The notes: generated from the letters alone by a model not told the origin. Shown: positions 1-8,387, counted from the first letter of the stretch. The stretch: 49,999 nucleotides of DNA from DATEPR01 sp036279295 (GCA_036279295.1 DASUJK010000335.1:1-49999); one strand, 5' to 3'. Made by a program: numbers and translations.

Positions 1-740
1 GACTCCTCGATGATCTTCTGGTTGCGCCGCTGCACCGAGCAGTCCCGGACACCCAGTGCCCACGCGGTGCCCTGGCCGTCGGCGATCACCTGAACCTCGA
101 CGTGCCGCGCGCCCGTGACCAGGCGTTCCAGGAACACGACGCCGCTGCCGAACGCGCGCGCGGCCTCCTGCTTGGTCCGCTCGTAGGCGTCGGTCAGATC
201 GGCGGCCGTCGCGACCATCCGGATACCGCGCCCGCCACCGCCGGCAGCGGCTTTGAGCATCATCGGATAACCGATCTCGTCGCCGGCCAGCAGCGCCTCG
301 TCCAGCGTCGCGACCTCACCACGGCTCCACGGCGCGACCGGGACCCCGACCTCCTCGGCGATCAGCTTCGCGCCGATCTTGTCGCCGAGCTTGCGCATCG
401 CGTCGGCGCTCGGCCCGACGAACGTCACGCCGACCTTCTCGCACAGCTCGGCGAAGTTCGGGTCCTCGGCCACGAAACCCCAGCCGACCCAGGCCGCGTC
501 GGCCCCGGTCTCGACCAGTGCCTTCTCCAGCACCGCGAGGTCAAGGTAGGGCCGGGTCGACGCGGGCCCCAGCGGGTAGGCCAGGTCGGCCTCCCGGACG
601 AATGTCGCCGACCGATCGGCGTCGGTGTAAAGGGCGACCGTCTCGATCCGCTTTCCGGTTTCGGCGGATAGGTCCCGGACCGCATGGATCAGCCGCATCG
701 CGGCCTCTCCGCGGTTCACGATGGCGACACGACTGAACAC
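1..740 (-). CDS. Biotin carboxylase N-terminal part (acyl-CoA carboxylase), cut by the window edge
   Basis: The protein starts VFSRVAIVNRGEAAMRL and runs about 246 residues off the left end. It shows the biotin carboxylase N-terminal domain (IVNRGE), then the ATP-grasp region with the Gly-rich loop KAAAGGGGRGIRM and, at the edge, CSVQRRNQKIIEE. The family carboxylates biotin with ATP and bicarbonate. The GTG start at 740 is preceded by GGGAGG eight bases upstream. The MRLIHAVRDL-type N-terminus differs from the second carboxylase at 38.3 kb. From memory it resembles very large fused carboxylases of actinobacteria that also carry the carboxyltransferase domains, but the C-terminus lies outside the window, so that is inference. 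It is transcribed away from the rest of the window. Confidence 0.88.
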   Translation of the reverse strand, partial: MFSRVAIVNRGEAAMRLIHAVRDLSAETGKRIETVALYTDADRSATFVREADLAYPLGPASTRPYLDLAVLEKALVETGADAAWVGWGFVAEDPNFAELCEKVGVTFVGPSADAMRKLGDKIGAKLIAEEVGVPVAPWSRGEVATLDEALLAGDEIGYPMMLKAAAGGGGRGIRMVATAADLTDAYERTKQEAARAFGSGVVFLERLVTGARHVEVQVIADGQGTAWALGVRDCSVQRRNQKIIEE

Positions 741-888
741 CGACTGAGCCTCCCTGTACTACGCGCGGCAGGCGACGTCCGATCCCCGGACCGTCGCCTG
801 CACCGGATACCCACTCTGCCCCCTTACCGGCAGGTAACCAATGTCGTGCATTGCGCATGCCGGAGCCGCCGTGTTGTGGGAAGCAGAC

Positions 889-928
889 AAAAAGCGGCCG
901 GAGCGCGTCAGTAGGACACTCCGGCCGC
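889..928 (-). terminator. Intrinsic terminator after the small secreted protein gene
   Basis: There is a perfect 10-bp inverted repeat, arms GCGGCCGGAG at 894-903 and CTCCGGCCGC at 919-928. On the minus strand the stem is followed by five T residues (A run 889-893 on the plus strand). It lies about 65 bases downstream of the stop codon of the gene at 995-1351, which is the expected place for a rho-independent terminator. Confidence 0.8.
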
Positions 929-994
929 GACCCGGCCCGGGACCAGGCGCGCCGCCGGGGCGATGCCGAGCGCATCACCCCGGGTCTGGCCGCG

Positions 995-1351
995 CTACAG
1001 CCGGGGACCGTCGTTGCAGGTGAAGGGGATGCTCTTGGTCACGTGGCTGCCCGCCGAGTCGGTTGCCGCGACCGTGGCGACGTTCATCGCCCCGAACTGC
1101 GACGAGCAGCCGAAGATCACGTCGTCGCTCTGCTCCGGGGCGTTGGCCCACACGTAGCCGTACGGCGCCACACCACCGGCCGCGGCGACATCGCACTCCA
1201 CGAGATCGTCGCCCTGCGGGATACACAGCAGTAGGTGGATGCTCAGCGGTGTGGTCGCGTTGGCGGGCGCACCCGGTCCCGGCGCGGCGGCGAACCCGAC
1301 CACGCGGGCGGCGCCCGCCAACCAGCGCGTACGCATTCCTTGCCCGGCCAT
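995..1351 (-). CDS. Small secreted protein with four cysteines, unknown function
   Basis: 118 residues. The N-terminus (MAGQGMRTRWLAGAARVVG, then an Ala/Pro-rich stretch ending near PANA) reads as a signal peptide, leaving a mature domain of about 85 residues with Cys at four places, probably two disulfides. The stretch GGVAPYGYVW is typical of Ig-like/PKD-like beta-sandwich domains. The start at 1351 has AAGGGAAAG upstream; a second in-frame ATG five codons later is possible but its purine stretch is too close. The gene stands alone and is followed by a strong terminator, which supports it being real. No function is assigned. Confidence 0.6.
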   Translation of the reverse strand: MAGQGMRTRWLAGAARVVGFAAAPGPGAPANATTPLSIHLLLCIPQGDDLVECDVAAAGGVAPYGYVWANAPEQSDDVIFGCSSQFGAMNVATVAATDSAGSHVTKSIPFTCNDGPRL

Positions 1352-1471
1352 TTCTTTCCCTTGCCCCGCCCATCCTGTTTGATGGCGACGGATACGGTAA
1401 ACCGGCAGGTCATCGCGGGAATGCGAGCATCCGTGTGACGTCGACCGGCGCGGGCCGTCCGGGCCAGGAAC

Positions 1472-4400
1472 TCATGCCCCGGATGGCTCAGGGGGTGAGC
1501 ACCGGAAGCAGACCGCCGACCCGGCGAGGTGTGCCCGGGGATAGTCCGCGTCCACCATGTGCTCCGGGTACAGCTCGACCGCCTGCTCCCAGTACGACCG
1601 CGCCGCCGCCGGGTCACCCGAGGCCACGGCGAGGTGTGCGAAGCCCTCCAGCGATCTGGCCACGTAGTGGTCGAAGCCGTACTCGCGGGCGTACTCCCTG
1701 GTCTGCTCGCAGACCTGCCTGGCCCGGTCGTACTCCCGCAGCGCGAACGTCGTGTCGGTGATCGCGGCCAGTGTCTCGCACTCCTCCCACCGCAGGCCCC
1801 ACCGCCTGGCCAGGGCCAGCGCCTGCCGGCCGTACTCCAGCGACGCCGCCAGGTCACCGAGAGCCCGGCCGGTCGAGCACAGCCCGACCAACGCGAGTGT
1901 CTCGCCGTGCTGGAAGTCGGCCGCCCTGCTGACGTCCAGGGCCTCGCCGAACACGTCGCTCGCCGCCTTCTGTTCGCCGCTGAGGTGGTGCACCATGCCG
2001 ATGTTCCAGAGCATCAGCGAGCTGTAGTTGGCCGAGTCCCTGACCGTCCGCTCCGTCTCCAACGCCGCACGGAGATAGCGCAACGAGTCGTCGAACCGGC
2101 CGAGATCCCGGCACAGGACGCCGAGGTTGTTGGTGATCAACGGCATCAGCGTGGTGCTCGACGTGTCCGTCGCGAGCCGCTCGGCGGCCCGAAAGGCGTC
2201 GTAGGCGGCCAACAGGTTGTCCGCATTGCCGTGGAACACACCCAGATCCACCATCTGGGCGGCTTCGCCGTACGCGTCCCCGATCGACCTGCTCAGCTCG
2301 ATGCCCCGGGTGAGGTGGGCCAGGGTGTCCTCGGCCGAGCCGCGTTCCCGGCACGCCGCGACCAGGCACCGCAGACAGGCGATCTCCCCTCGGACGTCGC
2401 CGTCCGCCTGTGCCGACCGCAGCCCCAGCTCGAACAGCTCTATCGCGTTGCCGTCGTAGTTGCGCAGCTTCGCGTAGGGATGCAGTGCCGTGGCCAACTG
2501 CCACGCGTGCCGGTGCCAGCCGTCGCGGGCGGCCGCCCGGATGAGCGCAGCCAGGTTGGCGTACTCGGCACGCATGATGTCCACGACGTTCGACTCGGAT
2601 CGTCCCGCGTTGACCGGCGTGGTCGGCGCGGCGGCCGGCCGCCCGGTCTCGTAGATCCCGCCGCCCAGCCGGTCACACCATGTCCCGGCGGCCTGGACGT
2701 AGTAGTCGAACAACCGTTGCCGCGCTGCCCGGATGTCGTCCGGCGCATCGTGTTCGTGCCGCAACTCCCGTGCGCAGTCCCGGATCAGGTCGTGGAAGTA
2801 GTACCGGTCGGCCACGTCCTGGCGCAGCAGGTTGTCATCCAGCAGCGACTCCAGCATCGTGTCGGCGTCATCGAGGCCCACGTCGGCGAGCGCCGCTGCC
2901 GAGTACATGTCGACATCGGTGCCGGGGTGCAGGCTGAGCAGCCGGAACAGCCGCTGCCGCTGGGGTGTCAGGTAGCGGTAGGACACCTTCAGCACACTCG
3001 TGACGCTCCGGTCGCCGCTGGCCAGCAGCCTGCCGCGGCGGGACTCGTCCTCAAGGCGGCCGACCAGATCGCCGACCGTCCAACTGCGCCGGTCGCGCAG
3101 CCGGGCGGCCGCGATGCGGATCGCCAACGGCAGCCGACCGCACAGTTGCACCGCGGTGACAGCGGCCGATGGCTCGCCGGCGACCCGCCGCGCGCCTGCG
3201 ATCTGGGTGAGCAGCGCGACGGCGTCGGCCACCGGCAGGACGTCCAGGGACAGCGTTGTGGCGGCGTCCAGGGCCGTCATCTTCCTACGGCTGGTGACGA
3301 CCACCAGGATGCCCGGCGTGCCAGGCAGCAGCGGCCGCACGTGGGCGAGATCAGCGACGTTGTCCAGGATGATCATCGCGCGCTGGCCCGCCATGTGCGC
3401 GCGCCACAGGTTCAGGCGGCCCTCCAGGTCCGGTGGCACGACCTCGGCCGGCACACCGCTGTCCCGCAGCAGGGAGTCCAGCGCCTGCGCGGCCGTCAGC
3501 GGCTCCATGTCGAACGTGAAGCCGTGCAGGTCGATGAAGTACTGCCCGTCCGGATACCGTGCCGCCACCTCATGGGCGAACCGCACCGCGAGCGTTGTCT
3601 TGCCGACGCCACCCATGCCGTCGATCGCCGAGATCACCAGCGTCGACGTGTCCTGCCGGGTGGCCTGGTCGAGCAGTTGCACCAGTTCGGCCGACCGGCC
3701 TGCGAAGTCGCCGGGATCGTTGGGCAGGTAGCTGCGGCCGGTGGTGGTGGCCCCGGACAGCGCGCGCCCGTTGTCCGGCACGCCGGGCAGCGGCGGCACG
3801 GCCTCGGTGCCCCGCAGGATGTCTGCGTGCAGCTTGCGGATCTCCGGGCCGGGATCCAAGCCCTGCTCGTCGGCCAGCAGTCGCCTGCCGTCGTCGTAGA
3901 CGGTGAGCGCCTCGACCTGGCGGCCGCTGCGTTGCAGCGCGATCATCAACAGGCTGCGCAAGGATTCCCGGAACGGATGCTCGGCGACCAACTCGCGCAA
4001 CTCGGCGACGATCGACGGCGCCCCGCCGGTCCGCAGCCGCAGCGACAGCAGGGCCTCGACCGCCATCAGCCGTTCCTCGTCGAGCATCGCGGCGGAGTTG
4101 CGGACCGCGGCACTCGCCAGGCCGAGCAGTGCCCTGCCGCGCCACATCGCCAGTGCCGCGGTCAACCGCAGTACTGCGGAATCCAGATCACCGGCCGCCT
4201 GTGCCTGCTCGGCCTGTTGTACCTGGGCCCGAAACCGGTACGCGTCGACCCAGTTTTCCGGTGCCTCAAGTTTGTAGCCGATATCGGTCGTCACCACTTC
4301 TGCGCCGGGTGGCAATGTATCCAATGTGCGGCGAATTGTACTCATCGCGTTGTGGATCTGCTGGCGCGCGGAGGTCGGTGGTTCGTGCCACAGCTCGTCC

Positions 4401-4555
4401 ACCATTTTTTCCGCGGAGACCGTTTGATTGAGATTGAGCAACAGCAGGGCCATCAGTGTCTGCTGCCGCAACCCGCCGACGCGCAGCGGCCCGCCGGACC
4501 CGTGTAGCTCCAGTGTGCCCAAGATCAGGAAGGTTGATTCCCCCGTGTCAGCCAT
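1472..4555 (-). CDS. AfsR/SARP-family regulator with BTAD, NB-ARC and TPR domains
   Basis: About 1027 residues in the order of Streptomyces AfsR-type proteins: an OmpR-like winged helix DNA-binding domain (about residues 5-90, LRVGGLRQQTLMALLLLNLN), a bacterial transcriptional activation domain (about 95-245), an NB-ARC STAND ATPase with P-loop GMGGVGKTT at about 313-321 and LLPGTPGILVVVTSRR further on, and a long TPR-like C-terminus. Such proteins activate nearby genes after an ATP-dependent switch. The start is placed at the ATG at 4555 (MADTGESTFLILG) because GAGGTGGGG lies just upstream; the frame is open 19 codons further. It diverges from the sdp-like operon, whose control is its most obvious possible role. 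The ligand is unknown. Confidence 0.9.
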   Translation of the reverse strand: MADTGESTFLILGTLELHGSGGPLRVGGLRQQTLMALLLLNLNQTVSAEKMVDELWHEPPTSARQQIHNAMSTIRRTLDTLPPGAEVVTTDIGYKLEAPENWVDAYRFRAQVQQAEQAQAAGDLDSAVLRLTAALAMWRGRALLGLASAAVRNSAAMLDEERLMAVEALLSLRLRTGGAPSIVAELRELVAEHPFRESLRSLLMIALQRSGRQVEALTVYDDGRRLLADEQGLDPGPEIRKLHADILRGTEAVPPLPGVPDNGRALSGATTTGRSYLPNDPGDFAGRSAELVQLLDQATRQDTSTLVISAIDGMGGVGKTTLAVRFAHEVAARYPDGQYFIDLHGFTFDMEPLTAAQALDSLLRDSGVPAEVVPPDLEGRLNLWRAHMAGQRAMIILDNVADLAHVRPLLPGTPGILVVVTSRRKMTALDAATTLSLDVLPVADAVALLTQIAGARRVAGEPSAAVTAVQLCGRLPLAIRIAAARLRDRRSWTVGDLVGRLEDESRRGRLLASGDRSVTSVLKVSYRYLTPQRQRLFRLLSLHPGTDVDMYSAAALADVGLDDADTMLESLLDDNLLRQDVADRYYFHDLIRDCARELRHEHDAPDDIRAARQRLFDYYVQAAGTWCDRLGGGIYETGRPAAAPTTPVNAGRSESNVVDIMRAEYANLAALIRAAARDGWHRHAWQLATALHPYAKLRNYDGNAIELFELGLRSAQADGDVRGEIACLRCLVAACRERGSAEDTLAHLTRGIELSRSIGDAYGEAAQMVDLGVFHGNADNLLAAYDAFRAAERLATDTSSTTLMPLITNNLGVLCRDLGRFDDSLRYLRAALETERTVRDSANYSSLMLWNIGMVHHLSGEQKAASDVFGEALDVSRAADFQHGETLALVGLCSTGRALGDLAASLEYGRQALALARRWGLRWEECETLAAITDTTFALREYDRARQVCEQTREYAREYGFDHYVARSLEGFAHLAVASGDPAAARSYWEQAVELYPEHMVDADYPRAHLAGSAVCFRCSPPEPSGA

Positions 4556-4618
4556 GCCGCCCCACCTCGTCGAGGTCGTCGTGATGATAGGGCATGCGCC
4601 GGTGGACGTCACCTGCTA

Positions 4619-4640
4619 TACGGGTCATACCCAACCCGTA
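4619..4640. promoter_or_regulatory. 22-bp inverted repeat in the divergent afsR-like/sdp-like promoter region
   Basis: TACGGGT (4619-4625) and ACCCGTA (4634-4640) form perfect 7-bp arms with an 8-base spacer. The site lies 64-85 bases upstream of the AfsR-like start codon and about 90 bases upstream of the small ORF at 4728. Position and symmetry fit an operator for a dimeric regulator of one or both transcription units. No regulator can be named from the sequence. Confidence 0.4.
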
Positions 4641-4727
4641 ACGGTTGCGGCGAGTAGCGGTCGGGTAGGGCGCGCTGATAGGGTCTGCCGGTTGACGATA
4701 AGCAATGACGACGAGGTGTTCCCAGCG

Positions 4728-4895
4728 GTGCGGAATTCAGTTGTTGTCGGACTCGTTATTTCGGTGACCCTCGCGGTCGTGGCTGTGATTGTGCGCACGC
4801 ATGACGAACCCGCTCAGCTCAACCCGATTGTGGTCAACAATGTTGTCCATCCTGACATGCCGGAAAACGGCGGCCACTTCGTCTTCAACGGATGA
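4728..4895 (+). CDS. 55-residue single-helix peptide upstream of sdpA; candidate toxin or peptide precursor
   Basis: The frame reads VRNSVVVGLVISVTLAVV, one hydrophobic helix, followed by a polar, Asn/Pro-rich tail of about 30 residues ending GGHFVFNG. A GTG start at 4728 has GAGG about 11 bases upstream (4713-4716); TTG at 4692 is an alternative. Its 3' end overlaps the likely start region of the sdpA-like gene, so the two would be translationally linked. SdpA and SdpB in Bacillus subtilis mature the SdpC toxin precursor, and a small exported peptide beside sdpAB is where a substrate would be expected. The peptide has no Cys and no visible similarity to SdpC. That it is the substrate is inference; the ORF itself is only moderately sure. 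Confidence 0.45.
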   Translation: MRNSVVVGLVISVTLAVVAVIVRTHDEPAQLNPIVVNNVVHPDMPENGGHFVFNG

Positions 4896-5454
4896 TGGTG
4901 ATGACGCGGCGCAGTTGTCGGCCCGCAGGGCATTCGGACTGGTGGCCACACTGCTGTTGGTGAGCCTCGCGCTGGCCGGTGTCTTCCAGTTCGTGCTGCC
5001 CGGTGGGCTGAGCCGGACAGCCGATCCCTACCGGGTGGTGTGGCCGCAGAGCTGGTCGTTCTACACCGGACTGGCGAACACCAACTGGCTCACCGCGTAC
5101 CGGCTGGCCGCTGGTGGGCGCCTGGCCACACCTGTGGATCCGAGCGACCGATCATCAGGTCTCGATCGGACCGCGGACACGCGATCGGTGGCGTTGGAAA
5201 TGATGGCAACCACCGTGCCGCAGCGGTTCTGGCAGTCCTGCGGGACCACGGTGCCCACCCGGTGCGACGTGCGCTCCGATGCCGCACACGAGTTCCCGGT
5301 GGCGAAGTACTGGCCGACGCTGGATTTCTGTGGTGTGGCGGCGATATCGGTGCAACGGCCGACTCCGGTGGCCGGGCGGAGCCTGCCAGCGCGACCGAGG
5401 ATGGCCTACCAGGTGGCTGTGGTGAGACTGCCGTGCGCCACGTCGACCGGTTGA
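4801..5454 (+). CDS. sdpA: SdpA-family protein (antimicrobial peptide maturation system)
   Basis: The family traits are visible: one N-terminal membrane segment (about residues 47-69, FGLVATLLLVSLALAGVFQF), then VVWPQSWSFYT, then SGLDRTADTRSVALEMM and VPQRFWQSC with a later paired Cys. These align by eye with the B. subtilis SdpA pattern (LPQGW-FFT, FGLSR, IP-W-KC). SdpA works with SdpB to turn the SdpC precursor into the active SDP peptide. The start is uncertain: ATG 4801 is used, but this part overlaps the 55-codon ORF in another frame and a TTG near 4915 would give a shorter N-terminus. The stop codon overlaps or nearly abuts the next gene, so sdpA and sdpB are coupled. Confidence 0.75.
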   Translation: MTNPLSSTRLWSTMLSILTCRKTAATSSSTDDGDDAAQLSARRAFGLVATLLLVSLALAGVFQFVLPGGLSRTADPYRVVWPQSWSFYTGLANTNWLTAYRLAAGGRLATPVDPSDRSSGLDRTADTRSVALEMMATTVPQRFWQSCGTTVPTRCDVRSDAAHEFPVAKYWPTLDFCGVAAISVQRPTPVAGRSLPARPRMAYQVAVVRLPCATSTG

Positions 5455-6350
5455 TGTTCGCGATTCCCCGGTGGGAGTCGCGTGGCACGCCGCTGGCGGT
5501 CGGCAGGACGCTGCTGGCGGTAGCGACGCTGACCGCGATCCTGTGGACGCCGGACCGGGGCCTGTTCGGCGATGTCGCCGGTCTGTCCAGCGGTGCGAAC
5601 TGTGCCGGTGTCGGCGCGATCTCCCTGTGGTGCCCGCTCGCCACCGTGCCGCACGGCATCCTGGTCGGCCGCATCGTGTCGGTCGCCGTGCTGCTCACGG
5701 TGTGCTCGGGCTATCGGCCGAACCGGACGTGCGTGCCGCACTGGTACGTCACGTTCAGCCTCGGCTCCAGCATGTTCCAGCCACAGGGCGGTGACAACGC
5801 GGCCAAGGCGGCGACCCTGCTGCTGATCCCGATCTGCCTCGGCGACACCCGGGTGTGGCAGTGGAGTCGCCCCGAGATCCCGATGGCGCCGCGCTGGCGG
5901 GGCAGTGCCCTGGCGGCCACGTTCGTCACGCGCCTACAGGTCCTGGTGATCTACGCCGTGGCCGTCGGCACGAAACTCGCCGACCCGGCCTGGTCGCACG
6001 GCATCGCGCTCTACCTGCTGGACAACGACCCGATCAACGGGTTCGTCCCGTTCGCGCGGACACTGTCGGCGCCGATCCTGGGGTCGTACTGGCCCGCCGC
6101 GCTGCTGTCCTGGGCCGTGATCGTCGCGGAGGCGGTCATCGCGGTGGCGATCGTCGGCCCACGGCGGGTCCGCAGGTACGCGCTGGTCGTCACCGTTGTC
6201 CTGCACCTGTCGATCGCCGTCGGGATGGCGTTACCCGGCTTCGGCATCACGATGATCGGACTGGTCACCGTCGCGTACGCGGGGCGGTTCACGCCAGTGG
6301 GCGGACCACAGCACGCCACGTTGACCGTCGATTACTCGGCAGGTCAATGA
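5433..6350 (+). CDS. sdpB: SdpB-family integral membrane protein (HTTM-like)
   Basis: About 305 residues with several membrane helices. Recognisable SdpB features are RTLLAVATL near the N-terminus, CSGYRPNRTCVPHWYVTFS, QGGDNAAKAATLLLIPICLGDTRVWQW and RLQVLVIYAVAVGTKL-DPAW-HGIALYL. In B. subtilis SdpB is required with SdpA to produce the secreted SDP killing peptide. The GTG at 5433 is preceded by GGTGAG; ATG 5454 overlaps the sdpA stop as TGATG and is an equally possible coupled start. HTTM proteins also include vitamin K gamma-carboxylase relatives, but the match to SdpB and the sdpA neighbour settle the assignment. Confidence 0.85.
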   Translation: MRHVDRLMFAIPRWESRGTPLAVGRTLLAVATLTAILWTPDRGLFGDVAGLSSGANCAGVGAISLWCPLATVPHGILVGRIVSVAVLLTVCSGYRPNRTCVPHWYVTFSLGSSMFQPQGGDNAAKAATLLLIPICLGDTRVWQWSRPEIPMAPRWRGSALAATFVTRLQVLVIYAVAVGTKLADPAWSHGIALYLLDNDPINGFVPFARTLSAPILGSYWPAALLSWAVIVAEAVIAVAIVGPRRVRRYALVVTVVLHLSIAVGMALPGFGITMIGLVTVAYAGRFTPVGGPQHATLTVDYSAGQ

Positions 6351-6379
6351 CTCGGCATAGAATGAACAGATCGAGGAGG

Positions 6380-6398
6380 GCACCCACCGCCTGGGTGC
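6380..6398 (+). other. Hairpin between Shine-Dalgarno sequence and start codon
   Basis: GCACCCA (6380-6386) and TGGGTGC (6392-6398) form a 7-bp stem with a 5-base loop. The Shine-Dalgarno stretch GAGGAGG (6373-6379) ends right before the stem and the ATG at 6405 starts six bases after it. Unfolded, the spacing is too long for normal initiation; folded, the SD and ATG are brought to a usual distance. Confidence 0.4.
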
Positions 6399-6404
6399 GG
6401 CCGG

Positions 6405-7088
6405 ATGAACACGCTGGATGAACTCGCAGCTATCGCGCTGCTCGCCGAGCCGGTGCGTCGCAAGCTCTACGAGTACGTCCGCGACCGCCACGCGCCGGTC
6501 GGCCGCGACGAGGCCGCCGAAGCGACCGGGATCTCCCGCAAGCTGGCGGCCTTCCACATGGATCGCCTGGCCGATGTCGGTCTGCTCGCCGTGGACTACC
6601 GCAGGCTCTCCGGCCGGGTGGGTCCCGGTGCCGGTCGGCCCGCGAAGCTGTACAGCGTGTCCCCGCGCCAGTTCGCGGTGAACGTGCCGCAGACCGGCTA
6701 CCCGCTGGCCGCCGCGATCATGGCCACTGCGCTGTCCCGGCCGGACCTCGCAGGCGACGGCTGGTCCGCGGTGGACCGGGTGGCCACCGAGGTCGGCAAG
6801 CGCCTCGGCACCACGATCCGGGCCGAACACCGGGGCGCGGCCGCCCGCCGGGACGCCGTCGCGCACACGCTCGCCGAGATGGGCTTCCAGCCGCACCAAC
6901 GCGGCGGTGAACTGGTCCTGGGCAACTGCATCTTCGTCGAACTGGCCGAGTCACACCGTGATCAGATCTGCGCGATGAACAAGGCCCTGGTGACCGGGCT
7001 ACTCAGCGGCGCTGAGGTGACCGGGTTGCGGGCTGTCGCAGGGCCCGTCGACGGTGGTCTGTGCTGCGCCCGGTTGCTGTCCGCCTGA
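6405..7088 (+). CDS. HTH regulator of the ArsR/SufR-like type with conserved cysteines
   Basis: 227 residues. The N-terminal winged helix (about 5-80: LAEPVRRKLYEYV, ATGISRKLAAFHMDRLADVGLL) is of the COG2345 type. The C-terminal domain carries NCIFVELAESHRDQICAMN and ends with GGLCCARL, four Cys in a layout reminiscent of SufR-like regulators that hold a metal or Fe-S cluster. This suggests redox or metal sensing, but the ligand is inferred only from the pattern. It follows sdpB by 54 bases on the same strand and may be co-transcribed. Its 3' end overlaps the convergent hemA gene by 90 bases. Confidence 0.8.
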   Translation: MNTLDELAAIALLAEPVRRKLYEYVRDRHAPVGRDEAAEATGISRKLAAFHMDRLADVGLLAVDYRRLSGRVGPGAGRPAKLYSVSPRQFAVNVPQTGYPLAAAIMATALSRPDLAGDGWSAVDRVATEVGKRLGTTIRAEHRGAAARRDAVAHTLAEMGFQPHQRGGELVLGNCIFVELAESHRDQICAMNKALVTGLLSGAEVTGLRAVAGPVDGGLCCARLLSA

Positions 7089-8387
7089 CGTGAGGCGATC
7101 ACCGCCGGCCGGGCAGCCGGTCGGCGGTTCCGGTTGCCTGCTCAGCGCGCGGGCCAGGGTCTCGACCAGTTCCCGATCGCCGGTGGCCGCCGCGTCCAGC
7201 AGGGCGATGGTCGGTGCGTGGATCAACCGGTGCACGGTTCGGTGCACGGCCAGTTCCAGCAGTGGGCGGGCGTCGGCGGGCAGCCGCGTGGCCACCCGGT
7301 CGTACTCCTGCCGGCCCACGTCGTCGGCGTGCGCACGCAGCTGGCGCACCATCGACACCGCGGACCGGGACCGCAGCCAGTGGTTGAACCGGAACTGCTC
7401 GGCACCCAGCACCGCCTCGGCCAGCGCCACGTCCTCGGCCAGGGTGGCCGCGTCGGCCGAACCGGAGCCACGCAGGTCAGCCAGGTCGACCAGGTCCACC
7501 CCGGGCACGTCCCGCACACCGGGATCCACGTTGCGCGGCACGGACAGGTCGACCAGCAGCAACGGCCGGCTCCGCTCGGTCCGCACCCGGGCGAGCAGGT
7601 CGACGTCGACCAACCGGTGTGGTGCCGCCGTGCCCACCAGGACCACGTCGGATCGGCCCAACAGGTTGGCCATCTCGGTCAGGTCCACGGCTCTCGCTCC
7701 GGCGGCCGCGAACCGTTCGGCGTGCCGCAGGGTACGGTTGCACACGGTCACCTCGGCGCCGGCCTGGACCGCCCGCGCCACGACGGCGTTGGCGATCTGG
7801 CCCGCCCCGACCATGACCAGTTCGCGCCCGGCCAGCCCGTTACCGCCGCGTGCGCTCCACCAGTCGGCGGCCGCGTCCACGGCGGTCGTGCCCACCGAGC
7901 GGCCAGCCGCGACGAACGACGTCTCCCGGTGCACCCGGCGGGCCGCGCTCACCGCCGTCCGCAGCAACGCGTCCAGCTCACCGACGCACACCCGGGCGGT
8001 CCGAGCGATCTGCGCCGCCGCCCGGACCTGACCGATCACCTCGGTCTCACCGAGCACGAACGACTCAAGGCCGCTGGTCACCCGCAGCAGGTGCCGGACG
8101 CAGTCCTCGCCGTGCCACCAGGTCACGGCGTCCTCGACCTCGTCCACCGGCAGTCCCCGGTCGGCGGCCAGTACTTTGATCAGGCGGTCCGGGTCCGGTT
8201 GGTCGGCCCAGGCCACGTAGAACTCGGTGCGTTGACAGGTGGACAGCACAGCGAGTTGGACCACGCCGGCGTCAGCACGCAACGCCGGCAGTCGCTCGGC
8301 CAACTCAGCTGCCGAGTAGGTCGTCCGTTCGAGCAGATCGAGTGAGGCCCGGCAACCGCCGAGCGACAAGCAGTCCAGTGTGATCAT
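6999..8387 (-). CDS. hemA: Glutamyl-tRNA reductase, last gene of the ccm operon
   Basis: 462 residues. HemA reduces glutamyl-tRNA(Glu) with NADPH to glutamate-1-semialdehyde, the first committed step of C5-pathway heme synthesis. The active-site Cys lies in STCQRTEFY (C51); the family usually has Asn where this protein has Gln. GLESFVLGETEVIGQVR and the NADPH Rossmann stretch ELVMVGAGQIANAVV are clear, and the C-terminal dimerisation domain is present. Its ATG at 8387 overlaps the ccmI stop as ATGA, so it is translationally coupled to the cytochrome c maturation genes and not placed with hemC/hemB. A second hemA elsewhere in the genome is likely but cannot be seen. The C-terminal tail runs 90 bases into the convergent regulator. 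Confidence 0.95.
   Translation of the reverse strand: MITLDCLSLGGCRASLDLLERTTYSAAELAERLPALRADAGVVQLAVLSTCQRTEFYVAWADQPDPDRLIKVLAADRGLPVDEVEDAVTWWHGEDCVRHLLRVTSGLESFVLGETEVIGQVRAAAQIARTARVCVGELDALLRTAVSAARRVHRETSFVAAGRSVGTTAVDAAADWWSARGGNGLAGRELVMVGAGQIANAVVARAVQAGAEVTVCNRTLRHAERFAAAGARAVDLTEMANLLGRSDVVLVGTAAPHRLVDVDLLARVRTERSRPLLLVDLSVPRNVDPGVRDVPGVDLVDLADLRGSGSADAATLAEDVALAEAVLGAEQFRFNHWLRSRSAVSMVRQLRAHADDVGRQEYDRVATRLPADARPLLELAVHRTVHRLIHAPTIALLDAAATGDRELVETLARALSRQPEPPTGCPAGGDRLTSGGQQPGAAQTTVDGPCDSPQPGHLSAAE

Noticed and set aside
1529..4507. A 992-codon open frame on the plus strand opposite the AfsR-like gene
   Set aside because: It is antisense to a clear BTAD/NB-ARC protein, has a Gln/Arg/Val-rich composition without domains, and is the usual by-product of high GC3 on the other strand.
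5454..6350. Vitamin K gamma-carboxylase-like enzyme
   Set aside because: The HTTM-like helices are shared, but the PHWYVTFS/QGGDNAA/LLLIP pattern and the neighbouring sdpA-like gene match SdpB better.
6321..6363. TTGACC and TAGAAT as a promoter for the Cys-rich regulator
   Set aside because: The spacing is 31 bases, much too long.
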